This document shows, piece after piece, positions 20,622 to 31,747 of a DNA stretch of 64,000 nucleotides. Each line of letters starts with the position of its first letter. Positions within the stretch are counted from its first letter, which is position 1. A program made the translations under genes and the position numbers. Source of the stretch: Rhodococcus spelaei. GTDB lineage: Bacteria; Actinomycetota; Actinomycetes; Mycobacteriales; Mycobacteriaceae. Where the stretch lies: positions 1-64,000 of the forward strand of contig NZ_VIGH01000006.1 of NCBI RefSeq assembly GCF_006704125.1, written 5' to 3'. The notes under the pieces were generated by a model that worked only from the letters and a program-made list of their open reading frames with translations, was not told the DNA's origin and searched no databases.

Positions 20622-21299
20622 ATGGACCTGAGCACACCGAAACCGAGCGACGAGGACCCCGGCGAGACGGCGCCGACGGACGCGGGCCCGGCGCTGACCC
20701 GGGACGACTGCGCGGCCCGGGTCGCGGCGTTCGACCGGCTCGTGGTCCCCGACACCGGTGGTCGCCGGGCCGCGGTCGCGCTGACGGTGATCACGGACGA
20801 CGCGGGGGCCCGGCTGCTGCTGACCCGGCGACCGCCCAAGATGCGTGCGCACGCCGGGCAGTTCGCGTTACCCGGCGGCAGTATCGACCCCGGCGAGACG
20901 CCCGAGCAGGCCGCGGTCCGCGAGCTCGCCGAGGAGTTGGGGGTGCACGCGCCGGCCGATGCCGTCGTCGGCGCGCTCGACGACTACGTCACCCGGTCCG
21001 GATTCGTGATCACCCCCGTCGTGCTGTGGGTGGGGGAGCTGACCGAGCCGATCACCCCGAACCCGGACGAGGTGGCCCTCGTGTTCGAGGTGACGATGGC
21101 CGAGGTCGACGTCGACGCACAGCTCGAGCCCGTCACCGGCGCCATCGCCGGCACTCCGCCGATGTTGCGCTGGCCGTTCCGCGGCGGCGCCATGCACGCC
21201 CCGACCGGGGCGATCATCCACCAGTTCCGTGAGGTCGTCCTCCACGGTCGGGCCACCCGGGTGGCCGGGTTCTCGCAACCGGACTTCGCTGCGCGCTGA
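20622..21299 (+). CDS. NUDIX hydrolase, CoA pyrophosphatase-like
   Basis: A 225-residue Nudix enzyme. The segment LLLTRRPPKMRAHAGQFALP just before GGSIDPGETPEQAAVREL and AEELG combines the Nudix box with the LLTRR-(X)n-GQ-(A)-(L/F)PGG motif of coenzyme A pyrophosphatases, which split CoA to phosphopantetheine and 3',5'-ADP. The substrate call rests on that motif. ATG 20622 was chosen; an upstream extension in the same frame would read through the remnant. The closely related wreck directly before shows it arose from, or gave rise to, a tandem duplication. Confidence 0.88.
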   Translation: MDLSTPKPSDEDPGETAPTDAGPALTRDDCAARVAAFDRLVVPDTGGRRAAVALTVITDDAGARLLLTRRPPKMRAHAGQFALPGGSIDPGETPEQAAVRELAEELGVHAPADAVVGALDDYVTRSGFVITPVVLWVGELTEPITPNPDEVALVFEVTMAEVDVDAQLEPVTGAIAGTPPMLRWPFRGGAMHAPTGAIIHQFREVVLHGRATRVAGFSQPDFAAR

Positions 21300-21319
21300 C
21301 CCGGTTTACGGTTGCCCCT

Positions 21320-22357
21320 ATGGGATTCGTCCGTGACGTACTCGCTCGACTCGACCGCACCGGCGTCGACCCAGTCGCGTGGAAGGCACCGCCGGCGCCG
21401 CACGTGATCCCCGACCCGGCACCGGAATTCGACGCGGCCGAACGCTGGTCGATGCCGGACGCGAAGGGGCCCGAGGACGTCGCCGTCGACCACGACGGAC
21501 GCCTGGTCACCGGCACCGACGACGGTAGGTTGTGGCGCTTCGACGAGCCGGGCAGGCCCACCGTCGTCGCGGACACCGGCGGCCGCCCCCTCGGCGTCGA
21601 GGTGCTCGACGACGGCCGCTACCTCGTCTGTGACGCCGAACGCGGCGTACTGCGCGTCGACGATCGCGGTCGGGTCGAGACGCTGGCCGACAGCGCTGTC
21701 GGCCAGCCGCTGGTCGCGTGCAACAACTCGGCGGTCGGGCGCGACGGCATCATCTACTTCACCGACTCCTCGGCCAAGTTCTCCATCGCCGAGCATCGCT
21801 ACGACCTGCTCGAACACCGCGGGACGGGCCGGCTGATCCGGCTGGACCCGGTGACCGGCGAGACGGACCTGCTGGCCGACGGGCTGCAGTTCGGCAACGG
21901 GGTCGGACTGTCCGCCGACGGGTCCTTCGTGGTGGTCGCGGAGACCGGGGGCTACCGGATCCGGCGGGTCGATCTCACCGGACCGAATGTCGGCCGGGTC
22001 AGCACCTGGGCGGAGAACCTGCCCGGCATCCCGGACAACGTCGCTTCGCAGACTCCGGCGGGAATCTTCTGGGTCGCCCTGTACAGCCCGCGGATGCGGC
22101 TGCTGGACATGATGGCCCCGCACCCGACGTTGCGCCTGGTCGCGGCGAACCTGCCCGGCTGGGCCCAGCCGGACCCGGAGCAGCGGGCCTGGGTGCTCGG
22201 GCTCGACGGCAGCGGCACGATCGTGCACAGCCTGCGGGGCGGGAAGGGGAGCTATTCGCCGGTCACGGGTGTGCGGGAGGCGGACGGCTGGCTCTATCTC
22301 GGCAGCCTGAGTGCGGACGCGGTCGCCCGCGTCCGCGCCCCGCGGCCGGCCGTGTGA
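21320..22357 (+). CDS. SMP-30/strictosidine-synthase-like beta-propeller protein
   Basis: A 345-residue protein with the repeating motifs of six-bladed propellers of the SMP-30/gluconolactonase/strictosidine-synthase group: GPEDVAVDHDGRLVTGTDDG, RPLGVEVLDDGRYLVCDA, GIIYFTDSS, QFGNGVGLSADGSFVVVAE and GIPDNVA. The last two blocks resemble the strictosidine-synthase-like C-terminal half shared with eukaryotic APMAP. These proteins are usually lactonases or esterases that bind a metal in the central channel. There is no signal peptide. It starts 20 bp after the Nudix gene; the substrate is unknown. Confidence 0.82.
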   Translation: MGFVRDVLARLDRTGVDPVAWKAPPAPHVIPDPAPEFDAAERWSMPDAKGPEDVAVDHDGRLVTGTDDGRLWRFDEPGRPTVVADTGGRPLGVEVLDDGRYLVCDAERGVLRVDDRGRVETLADSAVGQPLVACNNSAVGRDGIIYFTDSSAKFSIAEHRYDLLEHRGTGRLIRLDPVTGETDLLADGLQFGNGVGLSADGSFVVVAETGGYRIRRVDLTGPNVGRVSTWAENLPGIPDNVASQTPAGIFWVALYSPRMRLLDMMAPHPTLRLVAANLPGWAQPDPEQRAWVLGLDGSGTIVHSLRGGKGSYSPVTGVREADGWLYLGSLSADAVARVRAPRPAV

Positions 22358-22403
22358 CACGCTTGTCCCCGTAGTCGAACGGACGAGGGAACGCGGGGGT
22401 CAC

Positions 22404-23078
22404 ATGGGCAGCGGAAACCGGCCACCTGAGGTGGCGGACGGCCCGTCCGAACCGATCGTGACCGACCGTGTCCTGACCGTGCCGAATCTGCTCAGCGTGG
22501 TCCGGTTGATCGGCGTGCCGATCTTCGTGTACCTGCTGCTCGGACCGCACGCGGACGGCTGGGCCCTGGCGATCCTCATGCTCAGCGGGTTCACCGACTG
22601 GGCGGACGGCAAACTCGCCCGACTGCTGAACCAGACGTCGAAACTCGGCGGCCTGCTGGATCCCTTGGTGGACCGGCTGTACGTCGTCTCCACACTGATC
22701 GCGTTCGCGATCCGCGGCATCATCCCGTGGTGGGTCGCGGTGATCCTGATCGGCCGCGACCTGGTGCTGGCCCTGACCCTGCCGATCTACCGGCGGCGAG
22801 GGCTCCCCCCGCCGACCGTGCTCTACCTCGGCAAGGCCGCCACCTTCGCGCTGATGTTCGCGCTTCCCCTGGTGCTGGCCGCGCAGGGCGACTGGGCGTT
22901 CGCCCCGTACGGGCGGGCCTGGGGTTACGCGCTGCTCGCGTGGGGGACCGGCCTGTACGTGTGGACCGGCCTGCTGTACCTGCTGGCGGCCCGCAACGTC
23001 GCGCGAACGGTCCCGCTCGCCGGGTCGGCGGGCAAGCACCCGCCGGGGGAGCGTGCCCCGGGGGCCGGGTCGCCGTGA
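22404..23078 (+). CDS. CDP-alcohol phosphatidyltransferase (PgsA2-like)
   Basis: A 224-residue integral membrane enzyme of the CDP-alcohol phosphatidyltransferase family, which joins a CDP-diacylglycerol to an alcohol in phospholipid synthesis. The signature D-G-X2-A-R-X8-G-X3-D-X3-D is present as DWADGKLARLLNQTSKLGG followed by LLDPLVDRL. Four to five hydrophobic helices are visible. ATG 22404 precedes NRPPEVADG and the first helix at about residue 30. The M. tuberculosis gene in this place (Rv1822, pgsA2) is labelled phosphatidylglycerophosphate synthase, but this group has also been assigned to cardiolipin synthesis, so the alcohol is not certain. Overlaps the next gene by 4 bp. Confidence 0.87.
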   Translation: MGSGNRPPEVADGPSEPIVTDRVLTVPNLLSVVRLIGVPIFVYLLLGPHADGWALAILMLSGFTDWADGKLARLLNQTSKLGGLLDPLVDRLYVVSTLIAFAIRGIIPWWVAVILIGRDLVLALTLPIYRRRGLPPPTVLYLGKAATFALMFALPLVLAAQGDWAFAPYGRAWGYALLAWGTGLYVWTGLLYLLAARNVARTVPLAGSAGKHPPGERAPGAGSP

Positions 23079-23947
23079 GCGGAATTCACGTCGGCGACGA
23101 ACCTGTTCGCCGCAACCCGGTGCCTTCGCTGCTCAAGGCGTTGATGAACGAGGGACTCGACCCGGGCTACGCGGCGGCCGCCGAGGACCGGGCGCGGGGG
23201 CACTCGCTGCACCGCCCGCTGCACGCGAGTGCGTGGTGTGTGGCAGGCTGTCTCGTCCTCGGACTGCTGTTCGGGGTGGCCTACGCGCAGGCCTCCGACC
23301 GGGCACCCGGGGTCGACCAGGTGCGCAGCGAGATCCTCGGCAAGGTGCACGACGCGGAGTCGCGTGGCGCGAAACTGGCCGCCACCCGCGACGACCTGGC
23401 CGCCCGGACGGACGCGCTGCGGGCCCAGGCCCTGGCCGGCGACGCCCGGGGATCCGGGGTGCTGACCCGACTGGGCGCGCAGGAACAGGCCGCGGGGCTG
23501 GACCCCGTGCACGGCCCGGGGATCGTCGTCACGCTGACCGACCCGGCCGCCCGCCCCGACCTGTCCGACCAGTCGCGACCGGCGGCCCGGGCGAAGCCGG
23601 TGATCCTCGACCGTGACCTGCAGACGGTGGTCAACGCGCTGTGGGCCGGCGGCGCCGAGGCTGTGGCGGTGGGCGGGGTACGGGTCGGACCCTCGGTGAC
23701 GATCCGGCAGGCGGGTGGGGCGATGTTGGTGGACAACCAACCGGTGCCCTCGCCGTACGTCGTCTCCGCGATCGGTCCCAGCTCACGGCTGCAGACCGGC
23801 TTCGTCGTCAGCGACGCATACCTCCGGATGTCCGGCGTGGCACAGCTTTACGGCGTCGGATTCACCGTCGCCGAGAACGACGACATCCGACTGCCCGGCG
23901 CGTCAGCCCGGGAGATTCGATCCGCACGCGAGGTGGGGGGCCAGTGA
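23075..23947 (+). CDS. DUF881 membrane-anchored protein, copy 1 (Rv1823-like)
   Basis: A 290-residue protein with a basic cytosolic N-terminus of about 50 residues, one membrane helix (WCVAGCLVLGLLFGVAYA, about residues 52-69), a coiled-coil region (VRSEILGKVHDAESRGAKLAA) and a DUF881 domain in the envelope (VHGPGIVVTLTDPA, AVAVGGVRVGPSVTIR, PYVVSAIGPSSRLQ). GTG 23075 overlaps the phosphatidyltransferase stop. DUF881 proteins occur across Gram-positive bacteria near division genes; none has a clear biochemical role. The trio with sbp and a second DUF881 gene suggests one membrane complex. Confidence 0.85.
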   Translation: MSGIHVGDEPVRRNPVPSLLKALMNEGLDPGYAAAAEDRARGHSLHRPLHASAWCVAGCLVLGLLFGVAYAQASDRAPGVDQVRSEILGKVHDAESRGAKLAATRDDLAARTDALRAQALAGDARGSGVLTRLGAQEQAAGLDPVHGPGIVVTLTDPAARPDLSDQSRPAARAKPVILDRDLQTVVNALWAGGAEAVAVGGVRVGPSVTIRQAGGAMLVDNQPVPSPYVVSAIGPSSRLQTGFVVSDAYLRMSGVAQLYGVGFTVAENDDIRLPGASAREIRSAREVGGQ

Positions 23948-24312
23948 AGCCGGTGAAGGCAGTGAAGAACGGGTACGCGATCTACGGCGTCCTCGCGCTC
24001 GTCGCGGGGATCGTTGCGGGCGTGGTGTTTCGGCCGCAGGTGCCCGACGGGGTGCAGCCGTACCTGCCGATCGCCGTCGTCGCCGCGCTCGACGCGGTGT
24101 TCGGCGGGCTGCGCGCGTACCTGGACGAGATCTTCGACGCCAAGGTCTTCGTGGTCTCGTTCGTGTTCAACGTTCTCGTCGCCGCGCTCATCGTCTGGCT
24201 CGGCGACCAGCTCGGCGTCGGGACGCAGCTGTCCACCGCCATCGTGGTGGTCCTCGGTATCCGAATCTTCGGCAACGCGGCCGCGTTGCGGCGCAGGCTC
24301 TTCGGTGCGTGA
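23944..24312 (+). CDS. sbp: Small basic protein Sbp, DUF1290 (Rv1824-like)
   Basis: A 122-residue membrane protein with four hydrophobic segments (YAIYGVLALVAGIVAGVVF; LPIAVVAALDAVFGGLRAYL; VFVVSFVFNVLVAALIVWLG; STAIVVVLGIRIFGNAAALR) and a basic tail. It matches the small basic protein of Bacillus and actinobacteria, found next to division genes and of unknown function. The GTG start overlaps the previous stop by 4 bp and the next gene starts 6 bp after, so the three are translated together. Confidence 0.85.
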   Translation: MKPVKAVKNGYAIYGVLALVAGIVAGVVFRPQVPDGVQPYLPIAVVAALDAVFGGLRAYLDEIFDAKVFVVSFVFNVLVAALIVWLGDQLGVGTQLSTAIVVVLGIRIFGNAAALRRRLFGA

Positions 24313-24318
24313 GCGACC

Positions 24319-25068
24319 GTGAACGGGATCGAGGGCAAGCACGAGTGGCACACCGTGACACCGGCGTCGGTGCGGCGGTCCCGGACGGTGTTCGGACTGC
24401 TGGCCGTGCTCTTGATGGCGGCGCTGGGACTGGCGATCGCGACCCAGGTGCGCGACACCGGTTCCGGGGACAGCCTGGATTCCGCACGCCCCGCCGACCT
24501 GCTGGTGGTGCTCGACACCCTGAACCAGCGTGAGGCCTCGCTGCGCCAGGAGGTCGCCTCGCTCGAGGAGACGTTGGCCACGTTGCAGCGCAGCGGCGGC
24601 GGCTCGGACGCGGCTCTGACGGAGGCACGCTCGCGCCTGACAGCGCTGTCGATCCAGGTCGGTTCGGTCCCGGCGACCGGCCCGGGTGTGGTGCTGACGG
24701 TGACCGATCCGGGCCGCGGTGTGGGCTCGGAGGTCGTGCTCGACCTGCTGCAGGAACTGCGGGCGGCGGGAGCCGAAGCCATCGAGGTGCAGGGCGCAGG
24801 AGCTGCGCCGATACGGATCGGTGTGAACTCCTGGGTGACGGGACCAGCGGGTCGTCTGCAGCTCGACGGAACCGAGATCACGGCGCCCTACCGGGTGACC
24901 GCGATCGGCGACCCGCCGACGCTCGCTGCCGCACTGAACATCCCGGGCGGAGTGGTGGACACGGTCGCGCGCAGTGGCGGCCGGGTGACCGTCGAGCAAT
25001 CGGAGCAGGTCACGATCTCCGCCTTGCGAGAGACGAAACCACGCCAATACGCTCAGCCCGGAAACTGA
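24319..25068 (+). CDS. DUF881 membrane-anchored protein, copy 2 (Rv1825-like)
   Basis: A 249-residue protein built like the first DUF881 gene: a short cytosolic segment, one membrane helix (FGLLAVLLMAALGLAIA, about residues 26-42), a coiled coil (LDTLNQREASLRQEVASLEETLATLQ split over residues 61-87) and a DUF881 domain (VPATGPGVVLTVTDPGRG, GAEAIEVQGAGAAPIRIG, PYRVTAIGDPPTLAAAL). The two paralogues flank sbp, which suggests heteromeric assembly. GTG 24319 is preceded by a 6-bp gap. Rv1825 (CwsA-region neighbour in mycobacteria) is the positional equivalent. Confidence 0.85.
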   Translation: MNGIEGKHEWHTVTPASVRRSRTVFGLLAVLLMAALGLAIATQVRDTGSGDSLDSARPADLLVVLDTLNQREASLRQEVASLEETLATLQRSGGGSDAALTEARSRLTALSIQVGSVPATGPGVVLTVTDPGRGVGSEVVLDLLQELRAAGAEAIEVQGAGAAPIRIGVNSWVTGPAGRLQLDGTEITAPYRVTAIGDPPTLAAALNIPGGVVDTVARSGGRVTVEQSEQVTISALRETKPRQYAQPGN

Positions 25069-25128
25069 GATCCGGGTTCGACCGCCGCGACCGCCGCGCG
25101 CACCGGATTGTCATGAAAGGACTTCACG

Positions 25129-25533
25129 GTGAGTGAACTCAACACGCCTTCCGAATTGCTGTACACGGCGGAGCACGAATGGGTGCAGCGGACCGGTGCG
25201 ACCACCGTCCGGGTCGGAATCACCGATTTCGCGCAGTCGCAGCTCGGCGACGTGGTTTTCGTGCAGCTGCCCGCCGTGGACGAGGCGGTGGTTGCCGGCG
25301 AGTCGCTCGGCGAGGTCGAGTCGACGAAGAGCGTCTCCGACATCTACGCTCCCCTGAGCGCGAAAGTCATTGCGGCGAACGCCGATTTGGACGCAAGCCC
25401 CGAGCTGGTGAACTCCGCGCCGTACGAACAGGGATGGCTGGTGGAGTTGGAGGTTGCCGACGAGGCGACTCTCGATTCGGCGCTCGCCGAGATGCTGGAC
25501 GCGCAGGCGTACCGGGCGGTCTCGGGCGAGTAG
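25129..25533 (+). CDS. gcvH: Glycine cleavage system H protein
   Basis: The lipoyl carrier of the glycine cleavage system, shuttling the methylamine group from GcvP to GcvT. The 134-residue protein has the lipoyl site Lys67 in GEVESTKSVSD and the expected HEWVQRTGATTVRVGIT start. GTG 25129 has GAAAGGA 8 nt upstream. It is separated from gcvP by four regulatory genes, an arrangement shared with mycobacteria. Confidence 0.96.
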   Translation: MSELNTPSELLYTAEHEWVQRTGATTVRVGITDFAQSQLGDVVFVQLPAVDEAVVAGESLGEVESTKSVSDIYAPLSAKVIAANADLDASPELVNSAPYEQGWLVELEVADEATLDSALAEMLDAQAYRAVSGE

Positions 25534-25701
25534 TTTCGGCCCGCCCCGACCGGCGACTGCCTACGCGGACAGGCTTTCGCAGGGTACGGTCGAGGGGAGC
25601 GCATTCGCCGTGTCGGGGCGCAGGTCCGCATCGGTATGTGATTGTGTCTACAGATTTGTTCGGGACCATTCCCGAATCGATCGGACTGAGGAGGAGAAAC
25701 G

Positions 25702-26187
25702 GTGAGCGACAACGACAACGACGCGGTCTACGGGGAAACACCGGCGGAGACCACGTCTGTCTTCCGTGCGGATTTCCTCAGCGAGCTGGACGGTGCAACG
25801 GCCACCCCGCCAGCCGCTGAGGCGCCCGTTTCGGGTGTCGAGGGTCTTCCGGCCGGATCGGCCCTGCTCGTCGTCAAGCGCGGCCCCAATGCGGGTTCCC
25901 GGTTCCTGCTCGACCAGCCCACCACCTCGGCGGGCCGACACCCGGACAGCGACATCTTCCTCGACGACGTCACGGTCAGTCGGCGGCATGCCGAGTTCCG
26001 GCAGGACGAGCACGAGTTCCAGGTGGTCGACGTCGGAAGCCTCAACGGGACGTACGTCAACCGCGAGCCGGTCGACTCGGCCACGCTCGCCAACGGCGAC
26101 GAGGTCCAGATCGGCAAGTTCCGGCTCGTATTCCTGACCGGCCCCCGCGGTACTGCCGGCGACTCGTCTGCGGCTACGGGGAGCTGA
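25702..26187 (+). CDS. garA: FHA-domain metabolic regulator GarA/OdhI
   Basis: A 161-residue phospho-switch protein. The N-terminal segment ETTSVFRADFL (Thr17, Thr18) is the known site for PknG/PknB-type kinases, and the FHA domain (SAGRHPDSDIFLDDVTVSRR, then VDVGSLNGTYVN) carries the Arg, Ser and Asn that bind phosphothreonine. Unphosphorylated GarA/OdhI inhibits 2-oxoglutarate dehydrogenase and glutamate dehydrogenase and activates glutamate synthase; phosphorylation folds the tail onto the FHA domain and relieves this. GTG 25702 has a strong GAGGAGGAG site. The stop overlaps the following ATG by one base. Confidence 0.95.
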   Translation: MSDNDNDAVYGETPAETTSVFRADFLSELDGATATPPAAEAPVSGVEGLPAGSALLVVKRGPNAGSRFLLDQPTTSAGRHPDSDIFLDDVTVSRRHAEFRQDEHEFQVVDVGSLNGTYVNREPVDSATLANGDEVQIGKFRLVFLTGPRGTAGDSSAATGS

Positions 26188-26924
26188 TGACAGCCGTACG
26201 GCAGCAGACCCAGGGCGGCATGTCGATCGGCTCCGTCCTGGATCGGCTCCGTCCGGACTTTCCGGACATCACGATCTCCAAGATCCGCTTCCTCGAGGCG
26301 GAGGGGCTGATCAGTCCGGAACGCACGCCGTCGGGCTACCGGCGGTTCTCGATCACCGACTGCGAGCGGCTGCGTTTCGTGCTCACCGCGCAGCGGGATC
26401 AGTACCTGCCCCTGAAGGTGATCAAGGAGCAGCTCGAGGCGATCGACAGTGGCGCTGCGGTGGTCGGGTCCACGGACTCGGCCCCGCGCCGTCCGCGGGC
26501 CTTGACGGTCGCACCGGGCGAGGTCTCGCCCGAGGAGTTCCGACCGCACCGCGAGGTGCGGATCAGTCGGGTGGACCTGCTGGCCCGGTCCGGGACTGAC
26601 GAGCCGTTCCTGGCCGAGCTGATCCGCAGCGGGCTGATTGTGCCGGGCGCTGCCGGGTTCTTCGACGAGGACGCGGTCACCCTCGCACGCACCGCGAAGG
26701 CGATGTCCGGCTTCGGTCTCGAGGTGCGGCACCTGCGGGCCTTCAAGCTCGCGGCCGACCGCGAGGCCGGGCTGGTCGCCCAGATCGCCGGACCGGTGGC
26801 CAAGGGTCGCGATGCGGGCGCGCGCGACCGCGCCGAGGAGATGGTGCGCGAGCTCGCGGCGCTGTCGCTGACGCTGCACACCTGCCTGGTGAAGGCGGCT
26901 GTTCGCGGTGCACTCGACCGCTGA
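26187..26924 (+). CDS. ftsR: MerR-type regulator FtsR (Rv1828-like)
   Basis: A 245-residue transcription factor with an N-terminal MerR winged helix (MSIGSVLDRLRPDFPDITIS, then KIRFLEAEGLISPERTPSGY and FSITDCERLRFVLTAQRDQYLPLKVI). It has no cysteine-based metal site. The homologue in C. glutamicum (FtsR), also next to odhI, activates ftsZ; transfer of that role is by family and position. The second half (HREVRISRVDLLARSGTDEPFLAELIRSGL) looks like a second degenerate HTH used for dimerisation or ligand sensing. Coupled to garA by a 1-bp overlap. Confidence 0.9.
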   Translation: MTAVRQQTQGGMSIGSVLDRLRPDFPDITISKIRFLEAEGLISPERTPSGYRRFSITDCERLRFVLTAQRDQYLPLKVIKEQLEAIDSGAAVVGSTDSAPRRPRALTVAPGEVSPEEFRPHREVRISRVDLLARSGTDEPFLAELIRSGLIVPGAAGFFDEDAVTLARTAKAMSGFGLEVRHLRAFKLAADREAGLVAQIAGPVAKGRDAGARDRAEEMVRELAALSLTLHTCLVKAAVRGALDR

Positions 26925-26979
26925 TCGAATGTCTTGCCCGCGAGGTGAGACGAGAGTCGAATGGTGCGCGAGGTTCGAA

Positions 26980-26985
26980 TAGAAT
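26980..26985 (+). promoter_or_regulatory. -10 element upstream of the bifunctional-nuclease gene
   Basis: TAGAAT, a good actinobacterial SigA -10, lies 74 bp before ATG 27059. No clear -35 is seen. Three copies of TCGAAT (26925, 26957, 26975) precede or overlap it and could be operator half sites. Confidence 0.45.
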
Positions 26986-27058
26986 CGACGGTACCGCTTC
27001 ATGGTTCGGGCGCCTTCACGGTTCACGTGCAAGGGACGGCAGACGGGAGGCAGACGCG

Positions 27059-27532
27059 ATGAGCGAGATGCGTGTGGTCGGGATTCGTGTTGAGCAGCCA
27101 CAGAATCAGCCCGTCCTGCTGCTCCGGGAATCCGACGGCGACCGTTACCTCCCGATCTGGATCGGGCAGACCGAGGCCACCGCGATCGTCCTCGAACAGC
27201 AAGGTGTCGAGCCGGCGCGTCCGCTCACGCACGACCTCATCACGACGTTGATCGGTGCGCTCGGGCACACGCTGCGCGAGGTGCGGATCGTGGACCTGCA
27301 GGAGGGCACCTTCTACGCCGACCTGGTCTTCGACGAGAACCTGACGGTGTCTGCCCGACCGTCCGACTCGGTGGCGATCGCGCTGCGCGCGGGCGTGCCG
27401 ATCTACGCGGAGGAGTCGGTGCTCGCGGAGGCCGGCCTGGTGATGCCGGACGAGCGTGAGGACGAGGTGGAGAAGTTCAAGGAGTTCCTCGAATCGGTGT
27501 CGCCGGACGATTTCAAGGCCACCGACGGCTAG
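27059..27532 (+). CDS. Bifunctional nuclease family protein, DUF151 (Rv1829-like)
   Basis: A 157-residue protein of the BFN/DUF151 family (VVGIRVEQPQNQPVLLLRES, LPIWIGQTEATAI, PLTHDLITTLIGALG, SARPSDSVAIALRAGVPIYA). Plant relatives have nuclease activity and the Thermotoga structure is known, but the bacterial role is unclear. ATG 27059 follows GGGAGG by 8 nt. The acidic tail (EREDEVEKFKEFLESVSPDD) is usual for the family. It stands between two MerR-type regulators, an arrangement conserved in mycobacteria. Confidence 0.88.
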   Translation: MSEMRVVGIRVEQPQNQPVLLLRESDGDRYLPIWIGQTEATAIVLEQQGVEPARPLTHDLITTLIGALGHTLREVRIVDLQEGTFYADLVFDENLTVSARPSDSVAIALRAGVPIYAEESVLAEAGLVMPDEREDEVEKFKEFLESVSPDDFKATDG

Positions 27533-27603
27533 CTCGATTCAGCCGTCACCTGGCGAAATGGTGATTCTCTCGAGCTAAGGTCCAGCTACCTGGGCGTGTT
27601 GCG

Positions 27604-27632
27604 TTGACCGCGGATACGTCGAGCCATAGCGT
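27604..27632 (+). promoter_or_regulatory. SigA-type promoter of the second MerR gene
   Basis: TTGACC (27604-27609), 17 bp, then TAGCGT (27627-27632). Good -35 and spacing, moderate -10. It lies 93 bp before the GTG at 27725. Confidence 0.55.
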
Positions 27633-27724
27633 TCGGTCTCAGTGAACACCCACCATGTGATTCGTCCGGGCGTACCCTGAGATGAATCCACGGTAGGGAT
27701 TGTCCGTGCGAGAGGGAGCAGTCA

Positions 27725-28333
27725 GTGGGAGATCAGCCGAAGGACGCGAATGTCCGCGAGGACATCAACGCCGAGGTGATCAGTGCCGAGGACATTCAGC
27801 CCGGCCTGTTTCCCGATGACTCGGTGCCCGACGACCTGGTCGGCTACCGGGTGCCGATCGCGTGCCAGATCGCGGGCATCACCTACCGGCAACTGGACTA
27901 CTGGGCACGCACATCGCTGGTGGTTCCCTCCATCCGCGGTGCCGCGGGGTCGGGCAGCCAGCGCCTCTACTCGTTCAAGGACATCCTCGTCCTCAAGATC
28001 GTCAAGCGTCTGCTGGACACGGGGATCTCGCTGCAGAACATTCGTGTCGCGGTCGACCACCTGCGCAAGCGTGGCGTCGGGGACCTCGCGAAGATCACGT
28101 TGTTCTCCGACGGCACCACCGTCTACGAGTGCACCTCTCCGGAGGAGGTCGTGGACCTGCTGCAGGGCGGCCAGGGCGTGTTCGGCATCGCGGTCAGCGG
28201 TGCGATGCGGGAGCTGACCGGCACCATCGCCGACTTCCCGGCCGAACGGGCGGACGGCGGCGAGAGCGAGCAGAGCCCCGAGGACGAACTCGCGTCGCGC
28301 CGCAAGAACCGCGCGAACCGCAAGATCGGCTGA
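27725..28333 (+). CDS. MerR-type regulator ResR/McdR (Rv1830-like)
   Basis: A 202-residue regulator with a MerR winged helix in the middle ([60 protein letters not shown]). The N-terminal 40 residues are acidic and the C-terminal 35 basic and disordered. The M. tuberculosis protein in this place, Rv1830, has been described as a regulator of growth and division (ResR/McdR). GTG 27725 follows GAGAGGGAG. The next gene downstream, gcvP, has its own leader with a riboswitch, so this gene is probably a single transcript. Confidence 0.88.
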   Translation: MGDQPKDANVREDINAEVISAEDIQPGLFPDDSVPDDLVGYRVPIACQIAGITYRQLDYWARTSLVVPSIRGAAGSGSQRLYSFKDILVLKIVKRLLDTGISLQNIRVAVDHLRKRGVGDLAKITLFSDGTTVYECTSPEEVVDLLQGGQGVFGIAVSGAMRELTGTIADFPAERADGGESEQSPEDELASRRKNRANRKIG

Positions 28334-28418
28334 CCCGAGCTTATTCACCGGCTCGACGTGTGTCGCGCGGCACACCCCGTCAGGGGTCCCGGCGGCGCGA
28401 ACACGGCAATTCGTGGCC

Positions 28419-28424
28419 TAGAAT
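28419..28424 (+). promoter_or_regulatory. -10 element of the gcvP transcript
   Basis: TAGAAT, about 23 bp before the first bases of the glycine riboswitch, placing a start site near 28431. No matching -35 hexamer is visible. Confidence 0.5.
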
Positions 28425-28446
28425 CGCAGGTACGTCGCCGCCGCAT

Positions 28447-28648
28447 GGGAGAGTTCCGGAGCATCAGTCCGGACGCCGAAGGAGCAATACCTCCCCGTCA
28501 ATCTCTCAGGCACCGAGGACCGTGCGGGCTACGACGTCTCTGGAAAGCGGTGGGAGTACCCACCCGCCCACGGGGAAAGGGACCTACACCAGTCGGGTCC
28601 TGAATCTCTCAGGCGCTCGCGGCGACGAGCAGGCGACAGAGGGGGAGG
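28447..28648 (+). ncRNA. Tandem glycine riboswitch
   Basis: The 5' leader of gcvP carries two glycine aptamers in series. Aptamer 1 shows GGGAGAG, GCCGAAGGAGCAA, CTCTCAGGCACC and CTCTGGAAAGC; aptamer 2 shows CCCACGGGGAAAGG, CTCTCAGGC and the closing GACAGAGGGGGAG. These are the conserved blocks of the family. Glycine binding normally switches gcv expression on. A small CACCGC/GCGGTG hairpin at 28653-28669, between the second aptamer and the start codon, could be part of the expression platform; no run of T is seen, so control of translation is more likely than termination. Precise aptamer ends are estimated. Confidence 0.92.
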
Positions 28649-28701
28649 AACGCACCGCATCGCGCGGTGTGACCTCGTACCCAACCGCTGCGGGAGTTGC
28701 C

Positions 28702-31557
<2,856 letters not shown>

Positions 31558-31582
31558 CACCACAGTGTTCGCCAGCCGACAA

Positions 31583-31631
31583 GGTGAAGGGACCCATGTG
31601 CCGGTCTACCCGGTCGCAGGGTCCCTTCGCC
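31583..31631 (+). terminator. Terminator after gcvP
   Basis: A 13-bp stem (GGTGAAGGGACCC with GGGTCCCTTCGCC, one G-T pair) around a 23-nt loop, 26 nt after the gcvP stop. Confidence 0.65.
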
Positions 31632-31747
31632 CGTTGGTGGGGGAATCCGTGAGCGGGACGAACGGACCTTGTGTGACCCGTCGTGGGCGGAGGACGATTG
31701 CTGAGGGTGGCTGTCACGCCGCCGTCGTCCAGCCAAAGGTGCAGGCA

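Noticed and set aside
27862-28701. Upstream extension of the gcvP frame
   Set aside because: Runs out of frame through the MerR gene and then across the glycine riboswitch; no start with a ribosome site.
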